Source: Sphingomonas bacterium (GTDB lineage: Bacteria > Pseudomonadota > Alphaproteobacteria > Sphingomonadales > Sphingomonadaceae). Taken from it: a stretch of 15,914 bases of DNA. The DNA is taken from assembly GCA_026785645.1 (NCBI GenBank), contig JAJAZM010000007.1, positions 1 to 15,914 on the forward strand, written 5' to 3'. The number at the start of each line of letters is the position of its first letter. The first letter of the stretch is position 1. Shown here in pieces: positions 1-6,607 of this stretch. The notes under the pieces are model-generated. The model was not told where the DNA came from. It was given only the letters and a program-made list of their open reading frames with translations, and did no database searches. Both the position numbers and the translations under genes were made by a program.

Positions 1-904
1 CTGCGGCCTTGGCCAGTTTCTTCGCGATCTTCTTCAATTCGGCGGATTGCAGCAGATCGGTGCGCGATAAAGCGAGCACTTCGGGCTTGTCCTCGAGATC
101 CGCGCCATAGGCCGCAAGTTCGCCGCGCACGACCTGCCACGCCTTGACCGGATCCTCGCCTGCGGCATCGACCAGGTGGAGCAGCACGCGGGTGCGCTCG
201 ACATGGCCGAGGAAGCGATCGCCGATCCCGGCGCCTTCGGCCGCGCCCTCGATCAGCCCGGGAATGTCGGCCAGCACGAATTCGCGCTGCTTGTGGCGGA
301 CCACGCCGAGCTGGGGGCGGAGCGTGGTGAAGGGATATTCGCCGACCTTGGCGACGGCGTTGGTGGTGCGGTTGAGGAAGGTCGACTTGCCCGCATTGGG
401 AAGGCCGATCAGCCCGCAATCGGCCATTAGCTTGAGCCGGAGCCAGACATAACGTTCCTCGCCCGGCCAGCCGGTGCCATGCTGGCGCGGGGCGCGGTTG
501 GTCGAGGTCTTGTAGCTGGCATTGCCGCGTCCGCCGTCGCCGCCTTTCAGGAAATGGATTTGCTGGCCCTCGTGGGTGAAGTCGGCGAGCAGGCTGCGAT
601 CTTCGTCGTCCTCGAGGATCTGGGTGCCGACGGGAACGCGAATCACCAGATCCTTGCCGCCCGCGCCTGTCATGTTGGAGCCCGCGCCGCCCTTGCCGCG
701 CGGAGCGCGGAAGTGCTGGGTGTAGCGAAAATCGATCAACGTATTGAGCCCGGCCACTGCCTCGAACACGATATCGCCGCCCTTGCCGCCTTCGCCGCCG
801 TTGGGGCCGCCATATTCCATGAACTTTTCACGCCGGAAGCTGACCGCCCCCGCGCCGCCCATACCCGAGCTGATGAAAATCTTGGCCTGATCGAGAAAAT
901 GCAT
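1..904 (-). CDS. obgE: GTPase Obg/CgtA, C-terminal part cut by the left edge
   Basis: Obg is an essential GTPase bound to the large ribosomal subunit, acting in 50S maturation and stress control. The first 301 codons are visible; the end lies outside the window. Residues 1-158 form the glycine-rich Obg fold (GGPNGGEGGKGG near 32-43, KGGDGGRGN at 120-128). The G domain follows: P-loop GLPNAGKST at 167-175, switch I threonines near 193-194, and G3 DIPGL at 213-217. The usual NKxD base-recognition motif reads S-R-T-D at 280-283. The ATG start at 904 is preceded by a modest AAGG ribosome site and gives the family-typical MHFLDQAKIF start. In alphaproteobacteria obgE usually follows rplU-rpmA-GNAT on one strand. 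Here it has the same strand as those genes but is separated from them by a block of other genes. Identity is certain. Confidence 0.97.
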   Translation of the reverse strand, partial: MHFLDQAKIFISSGMGGAGAVSFRREKFMEYGGPNGGEGGKGGDIVFEAVAGLNTLIDFRYTQHFRAPRGKGGAGSNMTGAGGKDLVIRVPVGTQILEDDEDRSLLADFTHEGQQIHFLKGGDGGRGNASYKTSTNRAPRQHGTGWPGEERYVWLRLKLMADCGLIGLPNAGKSTFLNRTTNAVAKVGEYPFTTLRPQLGVVRHKQREFVLADIPGLIEGAAEGAGIGDRFLGHVERTRVLLHLVDAAGEDPVKAWQVVRGELAAYGADLEDKPEVLALSRTDLLQSAELKKIAKKLAKAA

Positions 905-1378
905 GGGCGAGCCCTTAACCCAGAGGGTCGCGGAAGGCGAGCGTCGGCGAGCGGCGGGGGCAGTGCCGGGACGATAAGGTGACACGAGGGGGGTTTAAAC
1001 GGGGTGTTATCAACTTCAGAATCAACTTTGCCATGGAAGGCGGGAATAGTCCCAAAAGTTGCACTCGCGTCGCGCGCGGACACAACGCGCGAGCCCGCAA
1101 AGAAGAGCTGGGCGTCGGGGTTGGAAGCGATCGCTGTCCTGCTCCCAAGGCGGGGCTGCGCCGCCGACAAAGCCCTTCGCGCGTCTGGCCCCTGCCTGCG
1201 CAGAGGAGCGGCGAGTCGTGGGGCATGATCGCTCATGCGATCGATACTAACCTAATAAGTTATTATAGTAAAGAAAAACGATCACAAACGGTTCTAAGCA
1301 ATTCCCATGAGATTCTGCACTGGGTTTTTTTCTTTGTATCGGCGATGCGATTGCGCGTTGCGATCCTATATTCGCCAG
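905..1378. other. Intergenic region between divergent obgE and the DCC gene
   Basis: No convincing gene is seen in these 474 bases; the open frames here lack family features and a good ribosome site. The obgE half contains two copies of TCAACTT (1010-1016 and 1022-1028, a 12-base period) beside a GTTTAAAC palindrome, which could belong to the obgE promoter. Bases around 1190-1215 carry a CCTGCCTGCGCAG-type string resembling short dispersed intergenic repeats of proteobacteria, but a single copy in the window cannot prove this. From about 1240 the sequence becomes clearly AT-rich and holds the likely promoter of the DCC run. Confidence 0.5.
1241..1269 (+). promoter_or_regulatory. Likely promoter of the DCC-DUF427-ABC1-DUF2256 run, overlapped by a palindrome
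   Basis: A -35-like TCGATA (1241-1246) and a -10-like TATAGT (1264-1269) are 17 bases apart, in an AT-rich patch inside GC-rich DNA. A perfect inverted repeat, TAATAA-G-TTATTA (1253-1265), runs into the -10 box, where a bound repressor would block initiation. Start of transcription would be near 1276, about 100 bases before the first gene. This is read from sequence only; no regulator is known. Confidence 0.45.
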
Positions 1379-1741
1379 ATGAGCAAATTGATCGTCTGGT
1401 ATGATGGGGGCTGCCCGCTGTGTCGCCGCGAGATTGGCGTGATGCGGCGCCTCGACCGGCGTGGCGCGATTGCCTTCGTCGATGTCGCCGAGGCGCAGGC
1501 ATCGGCCTGTCCGATCGAGCCAGCCGAGTTGCTCGCGCGATTCCACGCGACCGAGAATGGGCAATTGCTGTCGGGGGCAGCGGCGTTTGCAGCGATGTGG
1601 CGCGCGATCCCGCTGCTTCGCCCGCTCGGGCTTGCGGCGCGGTCGCCGTGGGTGCTGGCGTTGCTTGAGCGGATGTACCTGCTGTTCCTGCGCTTCCGGC
1701 CGCGCCTGCAGCGGTTTTTCGCTGAGGAGCAGCGGGCATGA
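1379..1741 (+). CDS. DCC-family thiol-disulfide oxidoreductase-like protein (DUF393)
   Basis: The 120-residue product has the hallmark of the DCC family: YDGGCPLC at residues 8-15 near the N-terminus, with the Cys pair C12 and C15 in a thioredoxin-like CxxC. Family length is about 110-140 residues. Members are proposed to be thiol-disulfide oxidoreductases, but substrates are mostly unknown. A hydrophobic stretch (residues about 75-105) may be a membrane-associated helix. An upstream in-frame ATG at 1307 would add 24 residues without family similarity, so the ATG at 1379, which puts the CxxC motif at the usual place, is preferred. The stop overlaps the next start (ATGA at 1738-1741), so it is probably co-translated with the DUF427 gene. 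Confidence 0.9.
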   Translation: MSKLIVWYDGGCPLCRREIGVMRRLDRRGAIAFVDVAEAQASACPIEPAELLARFHATENGQLLSGAAAFAAMWRAIPLLRPLGLAARSPWVLALLERMYLLFLRFRPRLQRFFAEEQRA

Positions 1742-2232
1742 GGCCGCGGCCCGACCCGGTCGGTCCGCGGCAGGACAGCGTGTGGCTTTATCCGCGTCCG
1801 GCGATCGCACAAGCCAACGCGGCGCACGTAATGATCGAGCACAGAGGGCTGATCATGGCCGACACGCGGGCGAGCATCCGGACGCTCGAGACCAGCCATC
1901 CGCCAACCTATTACATCCCGCCCGGCGATATTGCGCCGGATGTCCTTCGCCGCGCGGCGGGAAGTTCGTTCTGCGAATGGAAAGGCAGCGCGATTTACTG
2001 GGATGTGGTGATTGGCGGCACCGTGTTGCGCCGCGTCGGGTGGAGCTATCCCGACCCGACGCGAGGCTTCGTCAGCTTGCGCGACCATGTCGCTTTCTAT
2101 GCCGGCCCGTTCGATCGCTGCAGCGTCGATGGGCAGACGGTAGTGCCCCAGCCGGGCGCGTTCTACGGCGGCTGGATCACCCCCGATTTGGCGGGGCCGT
2201 TCAAGGGCGTGCCGGGAAGCATGGGATGGTGA
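1738..2232 (+). CDS. DUF427 domain protein
   Basis: The 164-residue product matches the DUF427 family, a small beta-rich fold of unknown biochemical role. Typical blocks are seen in order: TYYIPPGDI (57-65), CEWKGSAIYW (79-88), a WSYPDP turn (102-107), HVAFY (117-121), and the C-terminal signature FYGGWIT...GPFKG...GSMGW (142-164). The ATG overlaps the stop of the DCC gene, which implies translational coupling. Residues 1-45 precede the conserved domain and are less recognisable, so an internal start such as the ATG at 1831 or 1855 is possible. The next gene starts four bases after the stop. Family assignment is firm; function is not known. Confidence 0.88.
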   Translation: MRPRPDPVGPRQDSVWLYPRPAIAQANAAHVMIEHRGLIMADTRASIRTLETSHPPTYYIPPGDIAPDVLRRAAGSSFCEWKGSAIYWDVVIGGTVLRRVGWSYPDPTRGFVSLRDHVAFYAGPFDRCSVDGQTVVPQPGAFYGGWITPDLAGPFKGVPGSMGW

Positions 2233-2236
2233 GCCG

Positions 2237-3610
2237 GTGAGCGACGACGAGACCAACCCGCGCCAGCGCGCGGTACCGAGCGGGCGATTGTCCCGCTTCG
2301 GACATTTCGGCCGGATTGCGGCGGGCGTGGCTGGCGGCATGCTTGCCGAGGGCGCGCGCCGGGTAGCCAGCGGCGAGCGGCCGAGGATGAGCGACATGCT
2401 GCTTACCCCGGCCAATGTCGGCAAGGTCGCCGATCGATTGTCGCATCTGCGCGGCGCGGCGATGAAGCTTGGCCAGATGATCTCGATGGACTCGGGCGAC
2501 ATCCTGCCCGCCGAGCTGACCAAGGTGATGGAGCGGTTGCGCGACAACGCCCATCACATGCCGCCGCAGCAATTGCAGCAGGTGCTTGGCGCGCAATGGG
2601 GCAAGGATTGGCGGACTCGCTTCCGGCGGTTCGAGCCGCGCCCGATTGCGGCCGCGTCGATCGGGCAGGTCCATCGCGCAGTCACCCACGACGGCCGCGA
2701 ACTGGCGATCAAGGTGCAATATCCGGGCGTCCGCGAAAGCATCGATTCGGACATAGACAATGTCGCGCTGCTGCTTCGGATGTCGGGAATGTTGCCGGGT
2801 GAACTCGACATTGCGCCGTTGCTGAGCGAGGCCAAGCGTCAGCTTGCCGAGGAAGCGGATTATCAGCGCGAAGGCGAGCAGATGACCCTGTTCGGGGATT
2901 TGCTGGCGGATGATCCGGACGTCGTCGTGCCGGCGCTTGACCGCGAATTCACCACCGAACGCGTGCTTGCGATGAGCTTCATCGAGGGCCAGCCGATCGA
3001 GACGCTGGTGACCGCGCCGCAAGACGTGCGCGACTCCACCATGCGCACGTTGATTGGCCTGGTGCTCCGGGAATTGTTCGAGTTTGGCGTGATGCAGACC
3101 GATCCCAATTTCGCCAATTATCGTTTCCAGCCGCACAGCGGGCGGCTGGTGCTGCTCGACTTCGGCGCGGCGCGGGCGGTCGGTGCGCGCACGGTCGCGG
3201 CGTATCGCGACTTGCTCCAGGCCGGGCTCGACGAGGATCGCGACGCGGTTCGTCAGGCCGCGATGGGTGCCGGTTTCTTGAGTCCCGCAGCGGCCGACCG
3301 CCACGGTGCCCGGATCGACCGGATGATCGACATCATCCTTGGCGAACTTCACCGGCCCGGACCATTCGATTTTGGCGACCGCCGGTTCGTTGGCGCCTTG
3401 AAGGACCATGGCATGGAGGTCGCGGCGGACAAGGCGGCGTGGCATGTTCCGCCAGCCGACATATTGTTCGTCCAGCGCAAGATCAGCGGGACGGCCTTGT
3501 TGGCCGCGCGGCTCAAGGCGCGAGTCGACGTGCGCGCACTGGCGACCGAGCGGCTTGCTCGTTCGGCGCCTGCAGTTGCTGGTCCGGCGTCAAACGTTCA
3601 CCGGCCCTAA
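2237..3610 (+). CDS. ABC1/AarF/UbiB-family atypical kinase
   Basis: This 457-residue protein belongs to the ABC1 (UbiB/ADCK) family of atypical protein-kinase-like proteins. Some members support ubiquinone biosynthesis or lipid and isoprenoid handling; others have unknown roles. Visible family marks are KLGQ at 77-80 within the KxGQ helix, the Ala-rich AAAS loop that replaces the Gly-rich loop (138-141) followed by IGQVHRA, the VAIK-like lysine K159 in ELAIKVQYPGV, the acidic EEADYQREG segment (205-213), the catalytic-loop equivalent TDPNFANY (288-295), and LLDFGAAR (306-313). UbiB itself usually has H-x-D-P-H-P-G-N in the catalytic loop; the TDPNFANY form is that of a separate bacterial subgroup, so the gene is not named ubiB. 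Translation starts at GTG 2237, four bases after the DUF427 stop. No clear membrane helices are seen at the C-terminus, unlike UbiB. Confidence 0.93.
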   Translation: MSDDETNPRQRAVPSGRLSRFGHFGRIAAGVAGGMLAEGARRVASGERPRMSDMLLTPANVGKVADRLSHLRGAAMKLGQMISMDSGDILPAELTKVMERLRDNAHHMPPQQLQQVLGAQWGKDWRTRFRRFEPRPIAAASIGQVHRAVTHDGRELAIKVQYPGVRESIDSDIDNVALLLRMSGMLPGELDIAPLLSEAKRQLAEEADYQREGEQMTLFGDLLADDPDVVVPALDREFTTERVLAMSFIEGQPIETLVTAPQDVRDSTMRTLIGLVLRELFEFGVMQTDPNFANYRFQPHSGRLVLLDFGAARAVGARTVAAYRDLLQAGLDEDRDAVRQAAMGAGFLSPAAADRHGARIDRMIDIILGELHRPGPFDFGDRRFVGALKDHGMEVAADKAAWHVPPADILFVQRKISGTALLAARLKARVDVRALATERLARSAPAVAGPASNVHRP

Positions 3611-3619
3611 GGGATCGCC

Positions 3620-3793
3620 ATGGCCAAGATGATCCGGAAAGGCGACTTGCCGTCGAAGACCTGCTCCGGCTGCGGCCTGCCCTTCAACTGGCGCAAGAAG
3701 TGGGCGCGGAGTTGGGCCGAGGTGAAATATTGCTCGGACCGCTGCCGCTCGGGCAAGTCGAGCAAGCCGGGGATCGAGTCAACTTCGAGCTGA
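3620..3793 (+). CDS. Small zinc-ribbon-like protein, DUF2256 family
   Basis: This short gene of 57 codons starts ten bases after the ABC1 kinase stop. The product has the full DUF2256 pattern: LPSKTCSGCGLPFNWRKKW (residues 10-28), then W...VKYCSDRCR (32-43). Cysteines C15, C18, C38 and C42 (CxxC...CxxxC) would bind zinc. It is highly basic. Family function is unknown; the author recalls that relatives often sit near photolyase/cryptochrome genes, which would suggest a link with light or oxidative stress. The stop at 3791-3793 lies inside the 3' end of the convergent TetR gene (15 shared bases). The match covers the whole protein, so it is judged a real gene. Confidence 0.9.
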   Translation: MAKMIRKGDLPSKTCSGCGLPFNWRKKWARSWAEVKYCSDRCRSGKSSKPGIESTSS

Positions 3794-4378
3794 CGGCCGA
3801 GGGCTCACCATCGCCGCGATCTGGCGGACGGCAATTTCGCGGGCGGCATGGCGCAGCTGGCCGGTGCCCTCGGCCACTTCCTCGCCAACCAGGCTGTCGC
3901 CGATCGCCAGGAGCACCAGCCCGAGCGTGACCTTGTCCATCGGGCGATCGTCCCCAGCCGCGCGAAAGTCGGCGACGATGGCAGCGATGGTATCGATTAC
4001 CGGCTTCAAGGCGTCGCGCTGGCGGGTGAGCGCGATCCAGCCGATCAATTCGCCCGCGCCCTGATCGGCGAAGGCATCGAACATTGCGTCGACCACGTCG
4101 CGCTCGGTGGCGAGGCCCTGGCGGCGGCGGGCGATGGCAGCGGTGATCGAGGCCGAGACGGTGGCGGCGATATCCTCGGCCAAGGCGCGGTGTAGCCCGG
4201 CAACCGAGCCGAAATGATGGAGCAAATTGGCATGGGTGCGGCCGACCTTCGCCGCGACCGCCTTGAGCGTGATCGCGGCGGCGCCAGCATCGAGCAGCAA
4301 CGCGCGGGCGGCGGCGACGGCAGCGGCGCGGCTCTCCTCCTGGGTAAGCCGTTTACGATTTTTCAAGATTATTGACAT
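3779..4378 (-). CDS. TetR-family transcriptional regulator
   Basis: The 199-residue protein has an N-terminal TetR DNA-binding domain. A basic arm and first helix (about 10-32) precede the helix-turn-helix, ITLKAVAAKVGRTHANLLHHF at about 36-56, followed by the typical GSVAGLHRAL helix. The remainder is an Ala-rich helical ligand-binding domain of the expected size. It is divergent from the PF10118 gene, with a perfect palindrome covering its own start codon, so it very likely represses itself and that gene. The ATG at 4378 has no good Shine-Dalgarno sequence; the message may be leaderless or have a very short leader. Its last 15 bases overlap the convergent DUF2256 gene. The ligand is unknown. 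Confidence 0.92.
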   Translation of the reverse strand: MSIILKNRKRLTQEESRAAAVAAARALLLDAGAAAITLKAVAAKVGRTHANLLHHFGSVAGLHRALAEDIAATVSASITAAIARRRQGLATERDVVDAMFDAFADQGAGELIGWIALTRQRDALKPVIDTIAAIVADFRAAGDDRPMDKVTLGLVLLAIGDSLVGEEVAEGTGQLRHAAREIAVRQIAAMVSPRPSARS

Positions 4379-4400
4379 TTATGTCAGCAAGGGCCATTTT
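4372..4400 (+). promoter_or_regulatory. Promoter of the PF10118 gene with a TetR-type operator palindrome
   Basis: A perfect -35 TTGACA (4372-4377) is followed after 17 bases by CATTTT (4395-4400), placing the transcript start near 4407. The perfect inverted repeat TGACAT-TT-ATGTCA (4373-4386) overlaps this -35 box and the start codon of the TetR gene on the other strand. A dimeric TetR protein bound here would block both genes. The palindrome is directly seen; the identity of the binding protein is inferred from position. Confidence 0.7.
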
Positions 4401-4426
4401 CCATGGCTAATCCTTGGAGTGGATCG

Positions 4427-5311
4427 ATGAACGCCGCAACCATCAAGCGCCCCCCGGTAACCCCCGCCGACCTGACCATCACCCCGCGCGACCGCCGCTT
4501 CGGGCGCGACGATGCGACCCCGCGGCTGTGGCATGGCGGCCGGGTCGCGGCGACCGCGCTGTACAATGCGCTGTCGGCGACCTTCCCGGTGGGCGAGGCG
4601 TTCTTCGTCGAAAGCGTGCGCGCGTTCCGCGACGGGGCCGACCCCAAGCTGGCCGAGGACATCAGGAATTTCACGACGCAGGAAGTGGTCCACAGCCGCG
4701 AGCATCTGGCGTTCAACCGCCGCGCCGCCGATTCGGGCTATGATCTGACCAAGCTCGAGGAGCAGGTCGAGAAGCGCCTCGCCATCACCCGCTCGAAGCC
4801 CAAGATCGTCAGTCTAGCGGCGACCATGGCGCTCGAGCATTTTACCGCGATCCTGGCGCATGAATTGCTGGCCGACCCGCGCCATCTGGCCTGCGCGGAC
4901 GAGGCCACTGCGGCGCTGTGGAAATGGCATGCCAGCGAGGAAATCGAGCATAAGGGCGTGGCGTATGACACCTGGCTTCACGCGACCAGGGACTGGAGGC
5001 GGGGCAAGCGCTGGAAGGTCAAGGCGCTGGTCATGCTTTATGTGACGCGCAATTTCGTGGTCGACCGGACGGCAGGCGCGCTCGAGCTGATGCGGCAGGA
5101 CGGGGTCGAAGGGCCGCGCGCCTGGGGGAAGCTGGCGTGGTATGCGCTTGGAGCGCCGGGGATGATGCGCAAGATCTTCGCCGCGTGGGTGGCCTATTTC
5201 CTGCCCGGATTTCACCCATGGTCGATCGACGACCGCGCGCTGATCGCCGCTTATGAAGCGGACAGCGGCGCGGCGTTCGACAGCGCCAAGAAGGTGCGGC
5301 GCGCGGCGTGA
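4427..5311 (+). CDS. PF10118 'predicted metal-dependent hydrolase', ferritin-like di-iron pattern
   Basis: The 294-residue product belongs to the family annotated as predicted metal-dependent hydrolase (PF10118); no substrate is established. The conserved acidic and His residues are arranged as two repeats: E57 and E86-x-x-H89 (GEAFF, QEVVH), then E137 and E172-x-x-H175 (LEHFT, SEEIEHK). This is the E plus ExxH pairing of ferritin-like di-iron proteins, in a protein predicted to be mostly helical. Hydrophobic helices near residues 205-215 and 245-260 may touch the membrane. The ATG at 4427 is preferred over that at 4403, because GGAG at 4416-4419 is correctly spaced and the likely transcript start is near 4407. 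Expression is probably controlled by the divergent TetR regulator, whose ligand may be the enzyme's substrate (inference). Confidence 0.88.
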   Translation: MNAATIKRPPVTPADLTITPRDRRFGRDDATPRLWHGGRVAATALYNALSATFPVGEAFFVESVRAFRDGADPKLAEDIRNFTTQEVVHSREHLAFNRRAADSGYDLTKLEEQVEKRLAITRSKPKIVSLAATMALEHFTAILAHELLADPRHLACADEATAALWKWHASEEIEHKGVAYDTWLHATRDWRRGKRWKVKALVMLYVTRNFVVDRTAGALELMRQDGVEGPRAWGKLAWYALGAPGMMRKIFAAWVAYFLPGFHPWSIDDRALIAAYEADSGAAFDSAKKVRRAA

Positions 5312-5314
5312 GCC

Positions 5315-5857
5315 TCACGCCGCGATCTTGACCTCCTCTTCGCCAAGCGACTTCCAGCACAGGCGTGCCATGGCGTCGTCGCCGCGCGCGCAGCTGTAGC
5401 GCGGGGCGGCGAGCCCGGTCGGGGCAAAGCCCAATTTCTCGAGCACCCGCCCCGAGGCCGGATTGTCGATGAAGTAGGATGCCTCGAGCCGCGGCAGCGC
5501 GAGCGCCTCGGCGATGGCCAGCAACGCATGGCCAGCCTCGGTCGCGAAGCCGCGGTTCCACTGGTCGCGGGCGATCCAATACCCAAGCTCGACCGCGCCC
5601 GATGGACGGCGACCAAGCCCGCAGGCGCCAACCAGCTGGGGTTCGGCGGCGGTGCGCTCGTAAATCAAGAACGACGGCAGCACCGGATCACGCGGCGCGG
5701 CGAGGAACGCCTCGGCATCGCGCAAGGCGAACGGCCAGGGCACGGAGGCAAGGTTGCGGACGATCGCTTCGTCGGCAATCGCCTGCGCCAGCGCTGGTGC
5801 GTCTTCGGTCCAGCCCGGTCTCAGCAATAATCGCTCGGTGCGCGCAAACATGGTCAT
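5315..5857 (-). CDS. GNAT-family N-acetyltransferase (RimJ/RimL-like)
   Basis: The 180-residue product has the GNAT fold typical of RimJ/RimL-like proteins: an N-terminal TERLLLRPGWTEDAPAL segment, a GYWIARDQWNRGFATEA motif A near residues 91-107 whose RGFAT turn binds the acetyl-CoA pyrophosphate, and the closing NPASGRVLEKLGF segment where the Asn and the C-terminal strand complete the site. The substrate is unknown. ATG at 5857 and ATG at 5851 are both possible; a GGGGAAGGGA ribosome site just upstream fits the second slightly better. An upstream TTG at 5869 is less likely. In many alphaproteobacteria a GNAT gene lies between rpmA and obgE. This one follows rpmA beyond a terminator, and is separated from obgE by the opposite-strand block. 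Its stop lies four bases from the convergent PF10118 gene. Confidence 0.9.
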   Translation of the reverse strand: MTMFARTERLLLRPGWTEDAPALAQAIADEAIVRNLASVPWPFALRDAEAFLAAPRDPVLPSFLIYERTAAEPQLVGACGLGRRPSGAVELGYWIARDQWNRGFATEAGHALLAIAEALALPRLEASYFIDNPASGRVLEKLGFAPTGLAAPRYSCARGDDAMARLCWKSLGEEEVKIAA

Positions 5858-5927
5858 TCCCTTCCCCAATCGACCGCCCCGCTAGGGCAGCGATGTTGCA
5901 GTTTCGGGAGAAGAAGAGGACGCAAAC

Positions 5928-5963
5928 AAAAAGGGAGAGGAGGGGGCTGCCCTCTTCTCCCTT
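5928..5963 (-). terminator. Intrinsic terminator after rpmA
   Basis: Reading the minus strand, AAGGGAGAAGAGGG (5963-5950) pairs with CCCTCCTCTCCCTT (5944-5931) with one mismatch in 14 pairs. The loop has five bases and the stem is followed by a run of T (5932-5928) and TGTTT. It closes the rplU-rpmA unit and would reduce, perhaps not abolish, readthrough into the acetyltransferase gene. A smaller hairpin (5989-6008) lies just before it without a T run. Confidence 0.85.
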
Positions 5964-6029
5964 GTCGAAACCTAGGTCTCGTCTTGGGCTGCCCCCTCCG
6001 GGGAGCAGTCCTTTATCGACCGATCCCGC

Positions 6030-6305
6030 TTATTTCGTCGCCGTCGCCGGCATAATCGCTTCCACGTGGACGTATTTCCGACCCAGCTTGCCATCGCGAA
6101 ACGCGACCTTGCCGTCGGTAAGCGCAAAAATGGTGTGATCGCGGCCCAGGCCGACATTGTCGCCCGGATACCATTTGGTGCCGCGTTGACGCACGATGAT
6201 GTTGCCGGCGCGGACGGTTTCGCTGCCGAACTTCTTCACGCCTAGACGCTTCGATTCCGAGTCGCGACCGTTGCGCGAAGAACCGCCTGCTTTCTTATGT
6301 GCCAT
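6030..6305 (-). CDS. rpmA: Ribosomal protein bL27
   Basis: The 91-residue protein is a standard bL27 of the large subunit, whose N-terminus reaches the peptidyl-transferase centre. It starts MAHKKAGGSSRNGRDSESKR, continues with LGVKKFG and AGNIIVRQRGTKWYPGDNVG (33-52), and ends in the GKVAFRDGKLGRKYVHVE block. It lacks the cleaved N-terminal extension seen in Firmicutes. It starts 11 bases after the rplU stop and is co-transcribed with it. Length and sequence are ordinary for the family. Confidence 0.98.
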   Translation of the reverse strand: MAHKKAGGSSRNGRDSESKRLGVKKFGSETVRAGNIIVRQRGTKWYPGDNVGLGRDHTIFALTDGKVAFRDGKLGRKYVHVEAIMPATATK

Positions 6306-6316
6306 CGTGTTTGCTC

Positions 6317-6607
6317 TTACTTCTTGGGTTTCGCAGGCGCCTTGGGAACTGCCTTCTTCGCTGCCGCCTTAGCAGGTGCAGCATCCTTTGTCGACGCCTT
6401 GGCCTTGGCCGGAGCAGCCACCTTTTGCGCGGGAGCCTCAGCCTTGGCGGTCGCCTCCTTTTTGGCCGGAGCCTCGGCCTTGGCGGTCGGAGCCGCCTTC
6501 TTGGCGGGCGCCTCGGCCTTGGCCGGAGCTTCAGCTTTCGCAGGTGCAGCAGGCTTGGTCTCGGCCTTGGCAGCAGGCTTGGTCTCGGCCTTTTTCTCAG
6601 CCTTCTT
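6317..6607 (-). repeat. Degenerate repeat tract encoding the L21 tail
   Basis: The DNA for L21 residues 100-195 consists of imperfect copies of a 12-18 base unit around GCCTTGGCCGGAGCC (plus-strand view), encoding alternating AKAEAPAK units. Such tracts expand and contract by slippage, so copy number may vary between strains. There is no second sign that this is a mobile or regulatory repeat. Confidence 0.75.

Noticed and set aside
736..1236. Open frames on both strands upstream of obgE
   Set aside because: They overlap the conserved Obg N-terminus or have Arg/Pro/Ser-rich sequence without similarity; treated as non-coding.
2201..3445. A 414-codon minus-strand open frame opposite the ABC1 kinase
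   Set aside because: No recognisable domain, biased composition typical of antisense frames, and the plus-strand kinase shows all family motifs.
5989..6008. Second hairpin after rpmA as a separate terminator
   Set aside because: It has a mismatch and no T run; the next hairpin at 5931-5963 is the convincing terminator.
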